Part shown: piece by piece, positions 8,422-16,125 of the stretch
How the letters are laid out: every line of letters begins with the position of its first letter
Numbering within the stretch: the stretch's first letter is position 1
Assembly: GCA_020341835.1 (NCBI GenBank)
Contig: CP070838.1
Span: 826,861 to 862,328 of the forward strand
Direction: 5' to 3'
DNA from: Thiotrichales bacterium
GTDB lineage: Bacteria > Pseudomonadota > Gammaproteobacteria > SZUA-229
Length of the DNA: 35,468 bases
Notes under the pieces: generated by a model
The model's database searches: none
What the model saw: the letters and a program-made list of their open reading frames with translations, nothing else
What the model was told of the DNA's origin: nothing
Made by a program: the position numbers and the translations under genes

Positions 8422-9054
8422 TTACCAGTTGTAATCCGGCATGTCCCAGTTCTTGATTACTTTTTTCTGGTTGGCTTTGTACCAGTCGAAGTTCTCGACA
8501 TAGCGGTTGGCACCGTCACAGCGGCCTTGTTTGATCTTTTTCTGCAGTTCCATGATACCCGCGACCAGTACCTCCGGGCGCGGCATGCAGCCGGTGATAT
8601 ACAGGTCAACCGGCAGGTACAGGTCGAACTGGTTGATGGTGTTGTAGCTGTCGAAATACATGCCGCCGTTGACCGGGCAGATGCCGAGGCAAATGACGAA
8701 CTTCGGTCCCTGCATCTGTTCGTAACTGCGGATGATCCGTTTCAGTGTCTTGACCGAGGCGTAGCCGCCGATGACGAATACCGACGACTGTCTGGGGGTC
8801 GGGCGTCCGGCAACGCCGAAGCGGTTTGCATCGAAGCGTGCCGTCATCAGCGGACGCAGTTCGATCGCGCCGCAGCCGGTGCCGAAGGCGAGAATCCATA
8901 ATGAATTCGCCCGCGCCCAGTTGGCAAAATCCTCGACTGCCTTGATCGGGTAGGGCTCGTAGGCCTTTGGACGGGCATTGCAGAACAACTGCTGCTCTTC
9001 GGCGCTCAGCCCGGAGTTTTCCAGGGTGTCTTCAGTGCTCAGGCTTTTAATCAT
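8422..9054 (-). CDS. NuoB-like (PSST / N2-cluster) subunit with altered cysteine motif
   Basis: This 210-residue subunit aligns with NuoB/MbxJ, which holds the [4Fe-4S] cluster nearest the active site. Expected elements are present: the N-terminal cysteine segment GTGCGAIEL (58-66), the APR/SPRQ-like segment RPTPRQSSV (84-92), ICPVNGGMY (125-133) and GCMPRPE (155-161). The tandem CysCys of NuoB is Cys61-Gly62 here. Cys126 and Cys156 match the other two ligands, and an additional Cys122 lies nearby that could complete the site. The ATG at 9054 has a GAGG sequence upstream. It sits 11 bp downstream of the NuoH-like gene. Confidence 0.85.
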   Translation of the reverse strand: MIKSLSTEDTLENSGLSAEEQQLFCNARPKAYEPYPIKAVEDFANWARANSLWILAFGTGCGAIELRPLMTARFDANRFGVAGRPTPRQSSVFVIGGYASVKTLKRIIRSYEQMQGPKFVICLGICPVNGGMYFDSYNTINQFDLYLPVDLYITGCMPRPEVLVAGIMELQKKIKQGRCDGANRYVENFDWYKANQKKVIKNWDMPDYNW

Positions 9055-9065
9055 GATTTGGCCTC

Positions 9066-9992
9066 TCAGGACGTCAGCATCATCTGTGCGTAGACAATAG
9101 ACATTATCCCGATCAGGGTCGGGATTTTAAAGAAGAATCGAATCGCCTGGTCGACGCGGAAACGCGGAAAGGCGACGCCGACAACGATAGCCACCATGTA
9201 AATCAACCAGGTCTTGATCATCAGTTCGATCAATCCGGTGGCGCCGCCGAAAAACAGGTTCATGAACAGCACCAGCTTGGTGGCACCGAAAAGGGCGCGG
9301 TTGAGCGACATGAATGACAGGTAAGCGCTGTGGAACTCGGTCGGCGGTCCGATCGGGATTTCCTGCGGTGCCAGGAAAATGTCGAACGGCGAATAGCCGG
9401 TCATGCCGAGGAAGGCCAGCATCGCGGCCAGTGTGGCAACCCAGTTGGTGAACACGGTCCAGTTCTGCCAGCCGCCCTGTTGCGCGGCGACGATCTCGGT
9501 GATCGACAGGGTGTCGTACTGGATCACTATGGATATCACCGCCAGAGCGAACGGCACTTCATAGGCGGTCATCTGCGACAGGCCGCGGGCGATGCCGATT
9601 GCGCTGTACGGGTGTCCGCTTTCACCGGCGCCCAGCGCCATGCCGAGCTGGCCGAAAAACATGAAGTAGATCACCAGGAACAGGTCGCCGGCCATGCTGA
9701 AGTTTGAAAACGTCTCGCTGCCGTAGATCACCGGGATAAAAGCCAGCGTGCCGATGCCGCCGGCGATGCGGAACACCGGGCCGAGGTAGAACATGTAACC
9801 GTGGCTGACCGCGGTGCGCTTGAAAAAGTTTTTCAGGATATTGATCACCGGCTGCCAGTAGGGGATGCCGATGCGGCCCTGTACCTTGGCGATGATGCGC
9901 TCGATGAACGCGGTCATGAACAGGCCGTAAGCGGTGACGATCAGCAGCGTCAGCGCGAAATTTGCAATCTTGCCGGTCCATTCTGCGATCAC
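9066..9992 (-). CDS. NuoH-like (MbxM/MbhM-type) membrane subunit
   Basis: This 308-residue protein has about eight membrane segments. It links the peripheral electron-transfer arm to the antiporter-like membrane arm. Diagnostic stretches are ERIIAKVQGRIGIPYWQP (group 4/NuoH loop 1), GESGHPYSAIGIARGLSQ followed by AYEVPF, and APQEIPIGPPTEFHS, which is nearer the QEI-x-x-GP pattern of MbhM/EchB relatives. The start is GTG at 9992, giving a GTGA overlap with the stop of the double antiporter gene. No better downstream start is seen. Confidence 0.88.
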   Translation of the reverse strand: MIAEWTGKIANFALTLLIVTAYGLFMTAFIERIIAKVQGRIGIPYWQPVINILKNFFKRTAVSHGYMFYLGPVFRIAGGIGTLAFIPVIYGSETFSNFSMAGDLFLVIYFMFFGQLGMALGAGESGHPYSAIGIARGLSQMTAYEVPFALAVISIVIQYDTLSITEIVAAQQGGWQNWTVFTNWVATLAAMLAFLGMTGYSPFDIFLAPQEIPIGPPTEFHSAYLSFMSLNRALFGATKLVLFMNLFFGGATGLIELMIKTWLIYMVAIVVGVAFPRFRVDQAIRFFFKIPTLIGIMSIVYAQMMLTS

Positions 9993-12900
9993 GATCCGAG
10001 GCCTCCATTAAACAGCACCATCGCAACGAAATACATCAGGATGAACAGCGCGTAGGTCTGGCCGTTGCCGTTGTAAAACACGCGCAGTGATGAGCCCAGC
10101 GTATGGCTCCATTCGATCACGGCGTTCCAGAATGCGGTTGCGCGCGGCCTGACCAGGAAACCGATCGCGCGGTCGTAGTGGGCGAAGAAGTTATACGCAA
10201 AATGGGTATCTTCCGGGCGGTGAGGGCGCTCGGCGGCATAAACGATATTGAACTGTTCGACTTTCTGGATTTTCATCGTCAGCGAGACCAGCAGCAGGAT
10301 GATCAGCGGTACCATCCAGACGCCACCGACGATCGCCATGATCAGGGGTGCATTCCAGTAGCCGTAGTGCGTCTGCAGAGCGAATCCGTCCCATACCAGT
10401 GTATTGGCGATCCATGGATTGATCGCTGCCGACAGCGGATCGAGCAGAAGTTTCGGGTAGGCCGATATCGCCATGATGGCCGCGATCATCACCACCTGTG
10501 GTACCAGCAGGATGGCAGGGGCTTCGCGCAGCTTCGCATGTTCGAGCTTGCGCTGGCCGAGGAACACGGTCTGTAGCAGACGGAACATGTACAGAAAGGC
10601 GACCGCGCTGGAAAAGAATGCGAGCGCTGCGATCCAGTACCAGCCTTTTTCCATCAGCGCGTTAAACAGCATCCACTTGCCGCCGAACCCGGTCAGCGGC
10701 GGCACCCCCGACATTGCGATGATCGCGATCATCGTGAAAACGAAGGTAACCGGCATGTTCTTGATCAGGCCACCCATTTTGTACATCAGACGCTCGTTCG
10801 TACGCAGCACAATCCCGGCGATACTCAGAAACAGGATGCCCTTGAACAGGAAATGGTTGACGGTCAGGTAAAGTGCCGACACCCAGCCAAGATGGCTCAT
10901 CAATGCCACGCCGGTCACGATGTAACCCAGCTGGCCCATACTGGAATAGGCGACCAGGCGCTTGATGTCTTCCTGAAACACGGCCATCAGGGCGCCGAAG
11001 GTGGCGGTCAGGATTCCGATCCAGCCGAGCACATAGGCTGGATCGAGGCCGATATCCGAGCGTATGCCCAGCTGGGCAGCGATGATGACCAGTCCGAAAA
11101 TACCTGCCTTGCTGACCACGGCGGAGAGCATCGCGGTGAAGTCATCGTCCGCCTCGGCATAGGCGTCCGGCAGCCAGATGTGTACACCGAAGCCGCCCAT
11201 CTTGATCACAAACCCGGCGGCCAGCAGACTGAACACCAGCCCGGGTGAGCTGACATTGCCGAGGTCAGCGAGCAATATACTGCCGGTCGATGCAAAGGCG
11301 GCAGCGAAACCGGCGAAAATGAAATAGGCCGAACCCAGCGAGAACAGCAGGTAGGCAAGCGCCGGTTTGATGCCCGCGCGCGCCAGCGTGATCAGCAGGT
11401 AGGAACTCAGTGTCATCAGTTCCCAGCTGAAGAAAAATTCGAGCGTTGTCGATGCACGCAGCAGCGCGGCCAGGGACAGCAACAATACTGCGAGCAGCGG
11501 GTAGAATCCATTGCGCACATCGTTTCGGTAGATCGTGGCAATGCTGATGAGCAGGCCACCGGCAACCAGCAGATAGCTGAACAGTTGATTGATGCCGGTC
11601 AGTTCCTGCGTCAGCCAGTAGCCGCCGGCGGCGACAGCCAGCAACATCGCCAGCTGCTTTACGCGAGCGGGCAGGCCATCGATCAGCCACAGTCCGAAAC
11701 CGGCGAGCAAGGGCAAAAACATCGCCGGAACATCCAGATCCATTGTCCCGGCCATGCCAAAGCCGATCGCAACCAGCAGTGCTGCGGCAATCGCGACCGG
11801 AGCCGGCTGCCAGAAGCTGCAGACATGTTCGGTCAGCTCGTCATCACGCTTACGCGCATGGCTGAACCAGCGGAACAGATAGGCGGCTTCCAGCAGTGAG
11901 CCGAGCAGGACCAGCAGGATCCAGCCGTACTGATCCGCACTTCCAAGCAGCATCACCAGTTCCCATTTCGCCCAGAATCCCGGGAACGGCGGCAGGCCGA
12001 TCAGCGCAGCGAACATCAGGCCGAGCAGGATCAGCAGCTCCGGGCGACGCGCAATGCTGGCCCAGTCCTTGATGTTTGTGCGATCGACGATGCCGGCGAG
12101 CCAGAACAGACCGGCCTTGGCGAGCAGGTGATTGACGAACAGGCCGCCAACAACCAGAGCGATCTGTGCGCCGGCATCCAGCTGTTCCAGCAGCACCAGC
12201 GCCAGGGTCAGTAAACCCATCTGGCCAATCGACGAATAACCCAGCAGTCGCTTCGCGTTGTGCTGCTTGAGTCCAATGATGTTCGAAAGCAGGAAAGTCG
12301 CTCCGGCGACTACCGCGATGCTGTCGAGATAGGCATCCATCAGCGGCAGCAGTTTGAACAGCGCGAAGAAAACGCCGGCAGAGACACCAACGGATATCAG
12401 CGAGGCGATACCGCTGTTCGCGGTTTCGTAGACGTCCAGACCCCAGCCATTGGCCGGGTAGGGCTTGAGTTCAATCAGCAGGCTGGTCAGTACGAACAGC
12501 GTCGCGATCAGGCCGATGGGGCCGTGTATCAGTGCGCCATGGCTGATGATGTCATCGATGTTCAGTGTGCCGACCTGGTAATAAATAAAGATCGTACCCA
12601 GCAGGAAAAACGCGGTGGCGACCGAGGTTGCAATAATGTATTTGAAGCCTGCGGCCAGCACCGTACCGGTCCGCTCCATGCCGATCAGTGCGTAGGTCGC
12701 GATCGAGGTAATCTCGATAAAGATAAACAGGTTGAACAGGTCCCGCGTCATCACCATGCCGTTGATGCCCATGACCAGGATCAGGTAGAGCAGCAGTGCG
12801 GAGGCATGTTGCTTCAGTGACGGAAGATAGTGCCAGGCGCCCAGCAGTGCGGCGATATTGACCGCGAGAACGACGCCGCCTTCAAACAGTCCGAAGCGCA

Positions 12901-13144
12901 GGTTGATCGCAAACGGTGGTGCAATACCCGCGGTCTCGATGTCGATGACCGCCGCGCCGTTGATGATCGCGTAAAGATTCAGCGCGGCTATGGCTACCAT
13001 GCCGGCCAGGGATCCCATAAATACCAGCATCGCAGAACCACGGTGGGCACGGTCGAACAGCGGAACCAGGAAACCGGCACCCAGCGCGAGCACGTAAATG
13101 CCCAGCGGCTGCAACATCACGTCGGTGAAAAACGCCGCTACCAT
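9989..13144 (-). CDS. Double antiporter-like subunit: two NuoL/M/N (MrpD)-type modules in one chain
   Basis: This 1051-residue polytopic membrane protein holds two complete antiporter-like modules. Module 1 (about 1-440) has Glu144 in FIFIEITS, Lys227 in ELKPYPANGW and Lys343 in NHLLAKAGLF. Module 2 (about 510-1051) has Glu575 in FSWELM, Lys648 and His655 in KMGGFGVHIWLP, Lys679 in VVSKAG and Lys768 in NHFLFKG. These are the charged residues of ion-translocating NuoL/M/N and MrpA/D. In module 1 the TM8 lysine position aligns with Ser255. Thermococcal Mbx carries two separate such subunits (H and H'); here they are one gene. I chose ATG 13144 (GGAG 5 nt upstream) over a GTG at 13159; the gene then overlaps mrpC by 7 nt. 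Confidence 0.88.
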   Translation of the reverse strand: MVAAFFTDVMLQPLGIYVLALGAGFLVPLFDRAHRGSAMLVFMGSLAGMVAIAALNLYAIINGAAVIDIETAGIAPPFAINLRFGLFEGGVVLAVNIAALLGAWHYLPSLKQHASALLLYLILVMGINGMVMTRDLFNLFIFIEITSIATYALIGMERTGTVLAAGFKYIIATSVATAFFLLGTIFIYYQVGTLNIDDIISHGALIHGPIGLIATLFVLTSLLIELKPYPANGWGLDVYETANSGIASLISVGVSAGVFFALFKLLPLMDAYLDSIAVVAGATFLLSNIIGLKQHNAKRLLGYSSIGQMGLLTLALVLLEQLDAGAQIALVVGGLFVNHLLAKAGLFWLAGIVDRTNIKDWASIARRPELLILLGLMFAALIGLPPFPGFWAKWELVMLLGSADQYGWILLVLLGSLLEAAYLFRWFSHARKRDDELTEHVCSFWQPAPVAIAAALLVAIGFGMAGTMDLDVPAMFLPLLAGFGLWLIDGLPARVKQLAMLLAVAAGGYWLTQELTGINQLFSYLLVAGGLLISIATIYRNDVRNGFYPLLAVLLLSLAALLRASTTLEFFFSWELMTLSSYLLITLARAGIKPALAYLLFSLGSAYFIFAGFAAAFASTGSILLADLGNVSSPGLVFSLLAAGFVIKMGGFGVHIWLPDAYAEADDDFTAMLSAVVSKAGIFGLVIIAAQLGIRSDIGLDPAYVLGWIGILTATFGALMAVFQEDIKRLVAYSSMGQLGYIVTGVALMSHLGWVSALYLTVNHFLFKGILFLSIAGIVLRTNERLMYKMGGLIKNMPVTFVFTMIAIIAMSGVPPLTGFGGKWMLFNALMEKGWYWIAALAFFSSAVAFLYMFRLLQTVFLGQRKLEHAKLREAPAILLVPQVVMIAAIMAISAYPKLLLDPLSAAINPWIANTLVWDGFALQTHYGYWNAPLIMAIVGGVWMVPLIILLLVSLTMKIQKVEQFNIVYAAERPHRPEDTHFAYNFFAHYDRAIGFLVRPRATAFWNAVIEWSHTLGSSLRVFYNGNGQTYALFILMYFVAMVLFNGGLGS

Positions 13145-13518
13145 TTCGACTCCGTGCACTCGTCAATCATCAGCGTCCTGCGTGCCTTGTAAATACGTAT
13201 CGCGACCGACAGCATGACCGCGGTCACACCGAGACCGATCACAATAGCGGTCAGGACCAGCGCCGATGGCACCGGATCAACGACACGACTGGCGGCTTCG
13301 GCGATCGGGACCGCATCGTTGATGATCGGCGCAGTGCCGCCGGTGACGTAACCGATGGAGACCATGACCATGTGGACACCGGTATCGGTCAGCGAGAAGC
13401 CGACGATCATGCGGATCATGTTTCGCTGTGTCAGCATTCCCCACAGGCCGATCAGCACCAGCGCAAGGCCGCTGCACAGCACGATCAGCGAAATCGGTGT
13501 ATCGGCGATCAGACTCAT
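13138..13518 (-). CDS. mrpC: MrpC/NuoK-like membrane subunit
   Basis: The 126-residue protein has three predicted membrane helices, as in MrpC/MnhC, MbxG and NuoK. The stretch DPVPSALVLTAIVIGLG (about 81-97) matches the DPLPQALVLTAIVI hallmark of MnhC. The preceding GFSLTDTGVHMVMVS corresponds to the second helix. It sits between the antiporter modules and the small Mrp subunits in Mrp and MBH structures. Its ATG overlaps the stop of the upstream MbhE-MrpB gene as ATGA. Confidence 0.85.
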   Translation of the reverse strand: MSLIADTPISLIVLCSGLALVLIGLWGMLTQRNMIRMIVGFSLTDTGVHMVMVSIGYVTGGTAPIINDAVPIAEAASRVVDPVPSALVLTAIVIGLGVTAVMLSVAIRIYKARRTLMIDECTESKW

Positions 13519-14255
13519 AGCGGGCCGGTGTCCTCCTTGCGGAAGCGATCGAGCACCGCGCTGAGCTCAAAACCCACCTTGAGGCCGACAAAGACATAAA
13601 TCAGCGGTATCGCGCCGGCGCTGAACAGCGCACCGTAGGTGCCAGGATCGATAATGCGATTGTCGAGAAAGCCACCGGCCAGGAGGACGCCGAGCACACC
13701 GACAACGACATAACTGAATCCGGACAGTGATTCGATGACCGCGATCATCAGCCGGCTGATGTGTGATTCGGGCAAGGCCAGCAGCAGGAACATGGTCCCG
13801 GAGGCGATGATCGCGCCACCCTGAAAGCCACCCCCGGGTGACAGATGGCCGTTCAGGAACACGTAGATTCCGAACAGGATCACCATCGGCAATAACAGTT
13901 CGGTCGCTGTTTCGACAATCTCGCTGGCCGGCTTGTGTACACCGGCGGTTTCTTCGGCGCGGTCGCCCTGTTCCAGATCTTCATCATCCTGCTTGCGCCG
14001 CGTGCGGCGTAGCAACAGGCCGACACCGGCGGCCGAGATGAACAGCACGGTGACCTCGCCCAGCGTATCCAGGCCGCGGTAGGTAACAACCACCGCCGTC
14101 ACCAGATTGGGTGCGCCGAGCTCCTGCGGTCCGTTTTCTGCATAGTAATGGCCGAGCCTGGAAAGTTCGGTATTTTCCCTGTAGTTGCCGGCCAGATTGA
14201 GAAAAATCACTGCCATTACAGCCAGCATCATCAATATGAACAGACGTTTGATCAT
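13515..14255 (-). CDS. MbhE-like / MrpB fusion membrane subunit
   Basis: The 246-residue protein joins two Mrp pieces. Residues 1-85 match the extreme C-terminal part of MrpA (MbhE), with VTYRGLDTLGEVTVLFISA including Glu67. A charged linker (86-112) follows. Residues 113-246 are MrpB (MbhF), with HLSPGGGFQGGAI (137-149) as its hallmark. In Na+/H+ Mrp systems these regions help form the cation path. The gene lies in the place of MbxE/MbxF, with ATGA overlaps at its 3' end and at its 5' end with mrpG. Confidence 0.85.
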   Translation of the reverse strand: MIKRLFILMMLAVMAVIFLNLAGNYRENTELSRLGHYYAENGPQELGAPNLVTAVVVTYRGLDTLGEVTVLFISAAGVGLLLRRTRRKQDDEDLEQGDRAEETAGVHKPASEIVETATELLLPMVILFGIYVFLNGHLSPGGGFQGGAIIASGTMFLLLALPESHISRLMIAVIESLSGFSYVVVGVLGVLLAGGFLDNRIIDPGTYGALFSAGAIPLIYVFVGLKVGFELSAVLDRFRKEDTGPL

Positions 14256-14605
14256 TCGGCCTGCTCCCTGGGCGGCTCGTCCTCATCATCGAGTTTGTCG
14301 ATCACGGTTGCCTCGGTTTCGCGGATGCCGATCGAATGTGCCGCACGTGCCAGTGCATGCGAAGACACCGGGTTGGTCAGCATGACAAAGAAGACCAGGA
14401 TGATCAGTTTCCATGTCCATGATGGATGCAGGCAGGCAATACCGACCAGGATCATGATAGTGCCAAGCGTGGTTGCCTTGGTACCGGTCTGGATGCGGTT
14501 ATAGGTATCGGGCATGCGCAGCACGCCGAGACCGGCCGAGAACAGGAACAGGGCGCCGATGATCAGGAACAGGTTGCCAACAAGTACACCGATCGAGTCA
14601 AACAT
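14252..14605 (-). CDS. mrpG: MrpG-like membrane subunit
   Basis: The 117-residue protein carries the MnhG signature: three N-terminal membrane helices with GVLRMPDTYNRIQTGTKATTLG (about 27-48; only part of this is strictly conserved). The C-terminal tail, rich in acidic residues and cytoplasmic, is usual for the family. It corresponds to MbhC/MbxC. The start is ATG 14605, 5 bp after the DUF4040 gene stop. Confidence 0.88.
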   Translation of the reverse strand: MFDSIGVLVGNLFLIIGALFLFSAGLGVLRMPDTYNRIQTGTKATTLGTIMILVGIACLHPSWTWKLIILVFFVMLTNPVSSHALARAAHSIGIRETEATVIDKLDDEDEPPREQAE

Positions 14606-14610
14606 GGCGC

Positions 14611-14862
14611 TCAGTCCTCACCCCGTGTCTTGCGGATCGCGTAAAGGAAGATCATCGTGGTCAGGCCCGAGCCGATCGAAGCTTCCGTCATTGCGACGTC
14701 GGGCGCAGCCAGTACCACGTAGACCACCGATGCGAACAGGCTGGCGAGTCCGGCACTGATCACGGCACTGAGAAGGTTGTTCAGTGTCACCGCGAGCAGG
14801 CCGCTGATCAGAATACCGCTGCAGAGCAGGATGGTCAGAAGTGTAATGACGGGTACAGTCAT
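14611..14862 (-). CDS. DUF4040 / MbhD-like subunit (MrpA C-terminal fragment)
   Basis: The 83-residue protein has three hydrophobic helices and matches the DUF4040 part of MrpA, which stands alone as MbhD/MbxD in group 4 complexes. Conserved features are LNNLLSAVISAGLASLFASV and VVLAAPDVAMTEASIGSGL, the latter including Asp and Glu typical of the cation-path region (PDVALTEA). It begins at ATG 14862, 6 bp after the MrpF stop. Confidence 0.85.
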   Translation of the reverse strand: MTVPVITLLTILLCSGILISGLLAVTLNNLLSAVISAGLASLFASVVYVVLAAPDVAMTEASIGSGLTTMIFLYAIRKTRGED

Positions 14863-14868
14863 GGCTGA

Positions 14869-15144
14869 TCAGATACCTTTTTCCAGGTAACGGGCAACAG
14901 CCAGTACGCCAAGAAAGCTGAGCAGGCCGTAGACCAGGGCCACGTCCAGGTAGATATAACGCTCGGCATGATGTGCGAGCAGCGCGATCAGGGCGATGGT
15001 TACGATCGTCAGCAGGTCGATGGCGACGACGCGATCAACCGTATCGGGGCCGATGACCAGACGGATGATACCGAAAACGATGCTCATGAAAATCAGCAGT
15101 GCTGTAATGATGATGGTGATTTCAGTCATACCGGTCTCAGCCAT
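14869..15144 (-). CDS. mrpF: MrpF-like membrane subunit
   Basis: The 91-residue protein has three transmembrane helices. It carries the MnhF hallmark GPDTVDRVVAIDLLT (about 32-46), including the aspartate conserved in MrpF. It equals MbhB/MbxB. Two starts are possible: ATG 15144, overlapping mrpE by 8 nt, or ATG 15129, 7 nt beyond the mrpE stop with a GAG upstream. The sequence alone does not decide between them. Confidence 0.87.
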   Translation of the reverse strand: MAETGMTEITIIITALLIFMSIVFGIIRLVIGPDTVDRVVAIDLLTIVTIALIALLAHHAERYIYLDVALVYGLLSFLGVLAVARYLEKGI

Positions 15145-15646
15145 AAACCACTTTCAGGTACTTTTCGAAGCGTGCGGATATCTCTCTGGTTGCGGCCACC
15201 GGGTCGGTTGCACTGACATTGATCCAGTGGATGAACAGCGAGTCCCCCTGGATATCCACTACCAGCGTACCGGGCGTCAGCGTAATGGAATTGGCCAGTG
15301 CGAGTCGGCCGATGGGTGATTTCAGCTCGGTCTTGATCTCGACGATGCCCGGTTCGATATCGATCCGCCGGGCAAACACCAGGCGCATCACATAGATATT
15401 GGCCTTGGTCAGCTCGAGCAGAAACACACCGAGGTAGAGCAGGTAGTAGAAGATCACTTTCGGTGTCCAGCGTACAAAGCTGTAGACCCTTGCGAATGCG
15501 GCGAAGGCCAGCGCGATCACTGCCGAAATGACGGCACCGGCGATCAGGGTATCCTGGGCGAGTGTGCCATTGGCAAAGACCCAGACCAGCATCAGGGTCA
15601 GCCAGAGATTGATGAACTGTAGTGGGAAGTTTATTGTTTTTGTCAT
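15137..15646 (-). CDS. mrpE: MrpE-like membrane subunit, first gene of the Mrp/Nuo-like operon
   Basis: The 169-residue protein fits MrpE/MnhE (MbxA). It has two or three N-terminal helices, then a cytoplasmic domain with the hallmark LANSITLTPGTLVVDI (about 116-131) and DSLFIHWINV. It is the promoter-proximal gene of a roughly 11-kb minus-strand operon whose genes are separated by 0-11 bp or overlap, apart from the gap at 6506-6701. The ribosome site is weak. An FNR-like box lies about 113 bp upstream. Confidence 0.87.
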   Translation of the reverse strand: MTKTINFPLQFINLWLTLMLVWVFANGTLAQDTLIAGAVISAVIALAFAAFARVYSFVRWTPKVIFYYLLYLGVFLLELTKANIYVMRLVFARRIDIEPGIVEIKTELKSPIGRLALANSITLTPGTLVVDIQGDSLFIHWINVSATDPVAATREISARFEKYLKVVYG

Positions 15647-15752
15647 CGGCGCGAGTCTACTCTGATGACGGATTAAATGAAATCATCAGCCGTAACACTA
15701 TTATGAAAACAGGGCCTATTCATTACTCCATCAGGAACTTTCTATGATTTTT

Positions 15753-15766
15753 TTGACCTGCATCAA
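15753..15766 (-). promoter_or_regulatory. FNR/Anr-like box upstream of the Mrp/Nuo-like operon
   Basis: On the minus strand the sequence is TTGAT-GCAG-GTCAA, which matches 9 of 10 positions of TTGAT-N4-ATCAA. Its centre is about 113 bp upstream of the mrpE start. A TAATGA hexamer (15725-15720) would put it near -46, and the CATAAT hexamer at 15705-15700 near -66; neither is a textbook fit. It pairs in interest with the perfect box upstream of hoxF. Confidence 0.4.
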
Positions 15767-15960
15767 AAAATCCGCGCCAGGCCAACCATCCTGAGCAGTC
15801 ATAGGCTCCGCTGCTGCACCACTGTTGTTCGTCATGTTCCGCGCTTGTGCGATCCAGGCCAGTTACGGCGGAATTGACGATATTTCCATGGATTCACACA
15901 AATGCTGTGCCAGTTTTCTCGGGTATCGGCAGGCCGTACCCGCGGTGTCATATTTTTGTA

Positions 15961-15983
15961 ACATCCGGTTCATCACATCCGGT
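15961..15983 (+). repeat. Direct repeat ACATCCGGT x2 upstream of gnd
   Basis: ACATCCGGT occurs at 15961-15969 and again at 15975-15983, a 14-nt period, about 145 bp before gnd. It could be a regulator half-site pair. No known regulator motif is recognised. Confidence 0.3.
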
Positions 15984-16125
15984 AATATGCAGGCTCGAAC
16001 AAGATGATCGCAATCGATTCTGTCTTGCCCGGCTTTCATTTTGAATAAGGTCGCACAATAAAAAGATCACGCTCGGTTTGTGCTTTAATCCCTGCATAAC
16101 AATCAACAACTGAGAACCTTCAACG

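Larger units (their letters stand above)
15647..16125. other. Divergent intergenic region between mrpE and gnd
   Basis: This 479-bp stretch holds the promoters of two divergent units. I see an FNR-like half-degenerate box near the mrpE side (15753-15766), a CATAAT hexamer on the minus strand (15705-15700) that could be a -10 for mrpE, and a direct repeat of ACATCCGGT (15961-15969 and 15975-15983) on the gnd side. Short open frames here show no coding character. Confidence 0.6.

Noticed and set aside
9989..13159. GTG 13159 as the start of the double antiporter gene
   Set aside because: ATG 13144 has a GGAG ribosome site at normal spacing and gives a shorter overlap with mrpC.
15825..16044. 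Two short overlapping open frames (60 and 65 codons) before gnd
   Set aside because: No ribosome site, no family resemblance and an AT/GC pattern like a promoter region.
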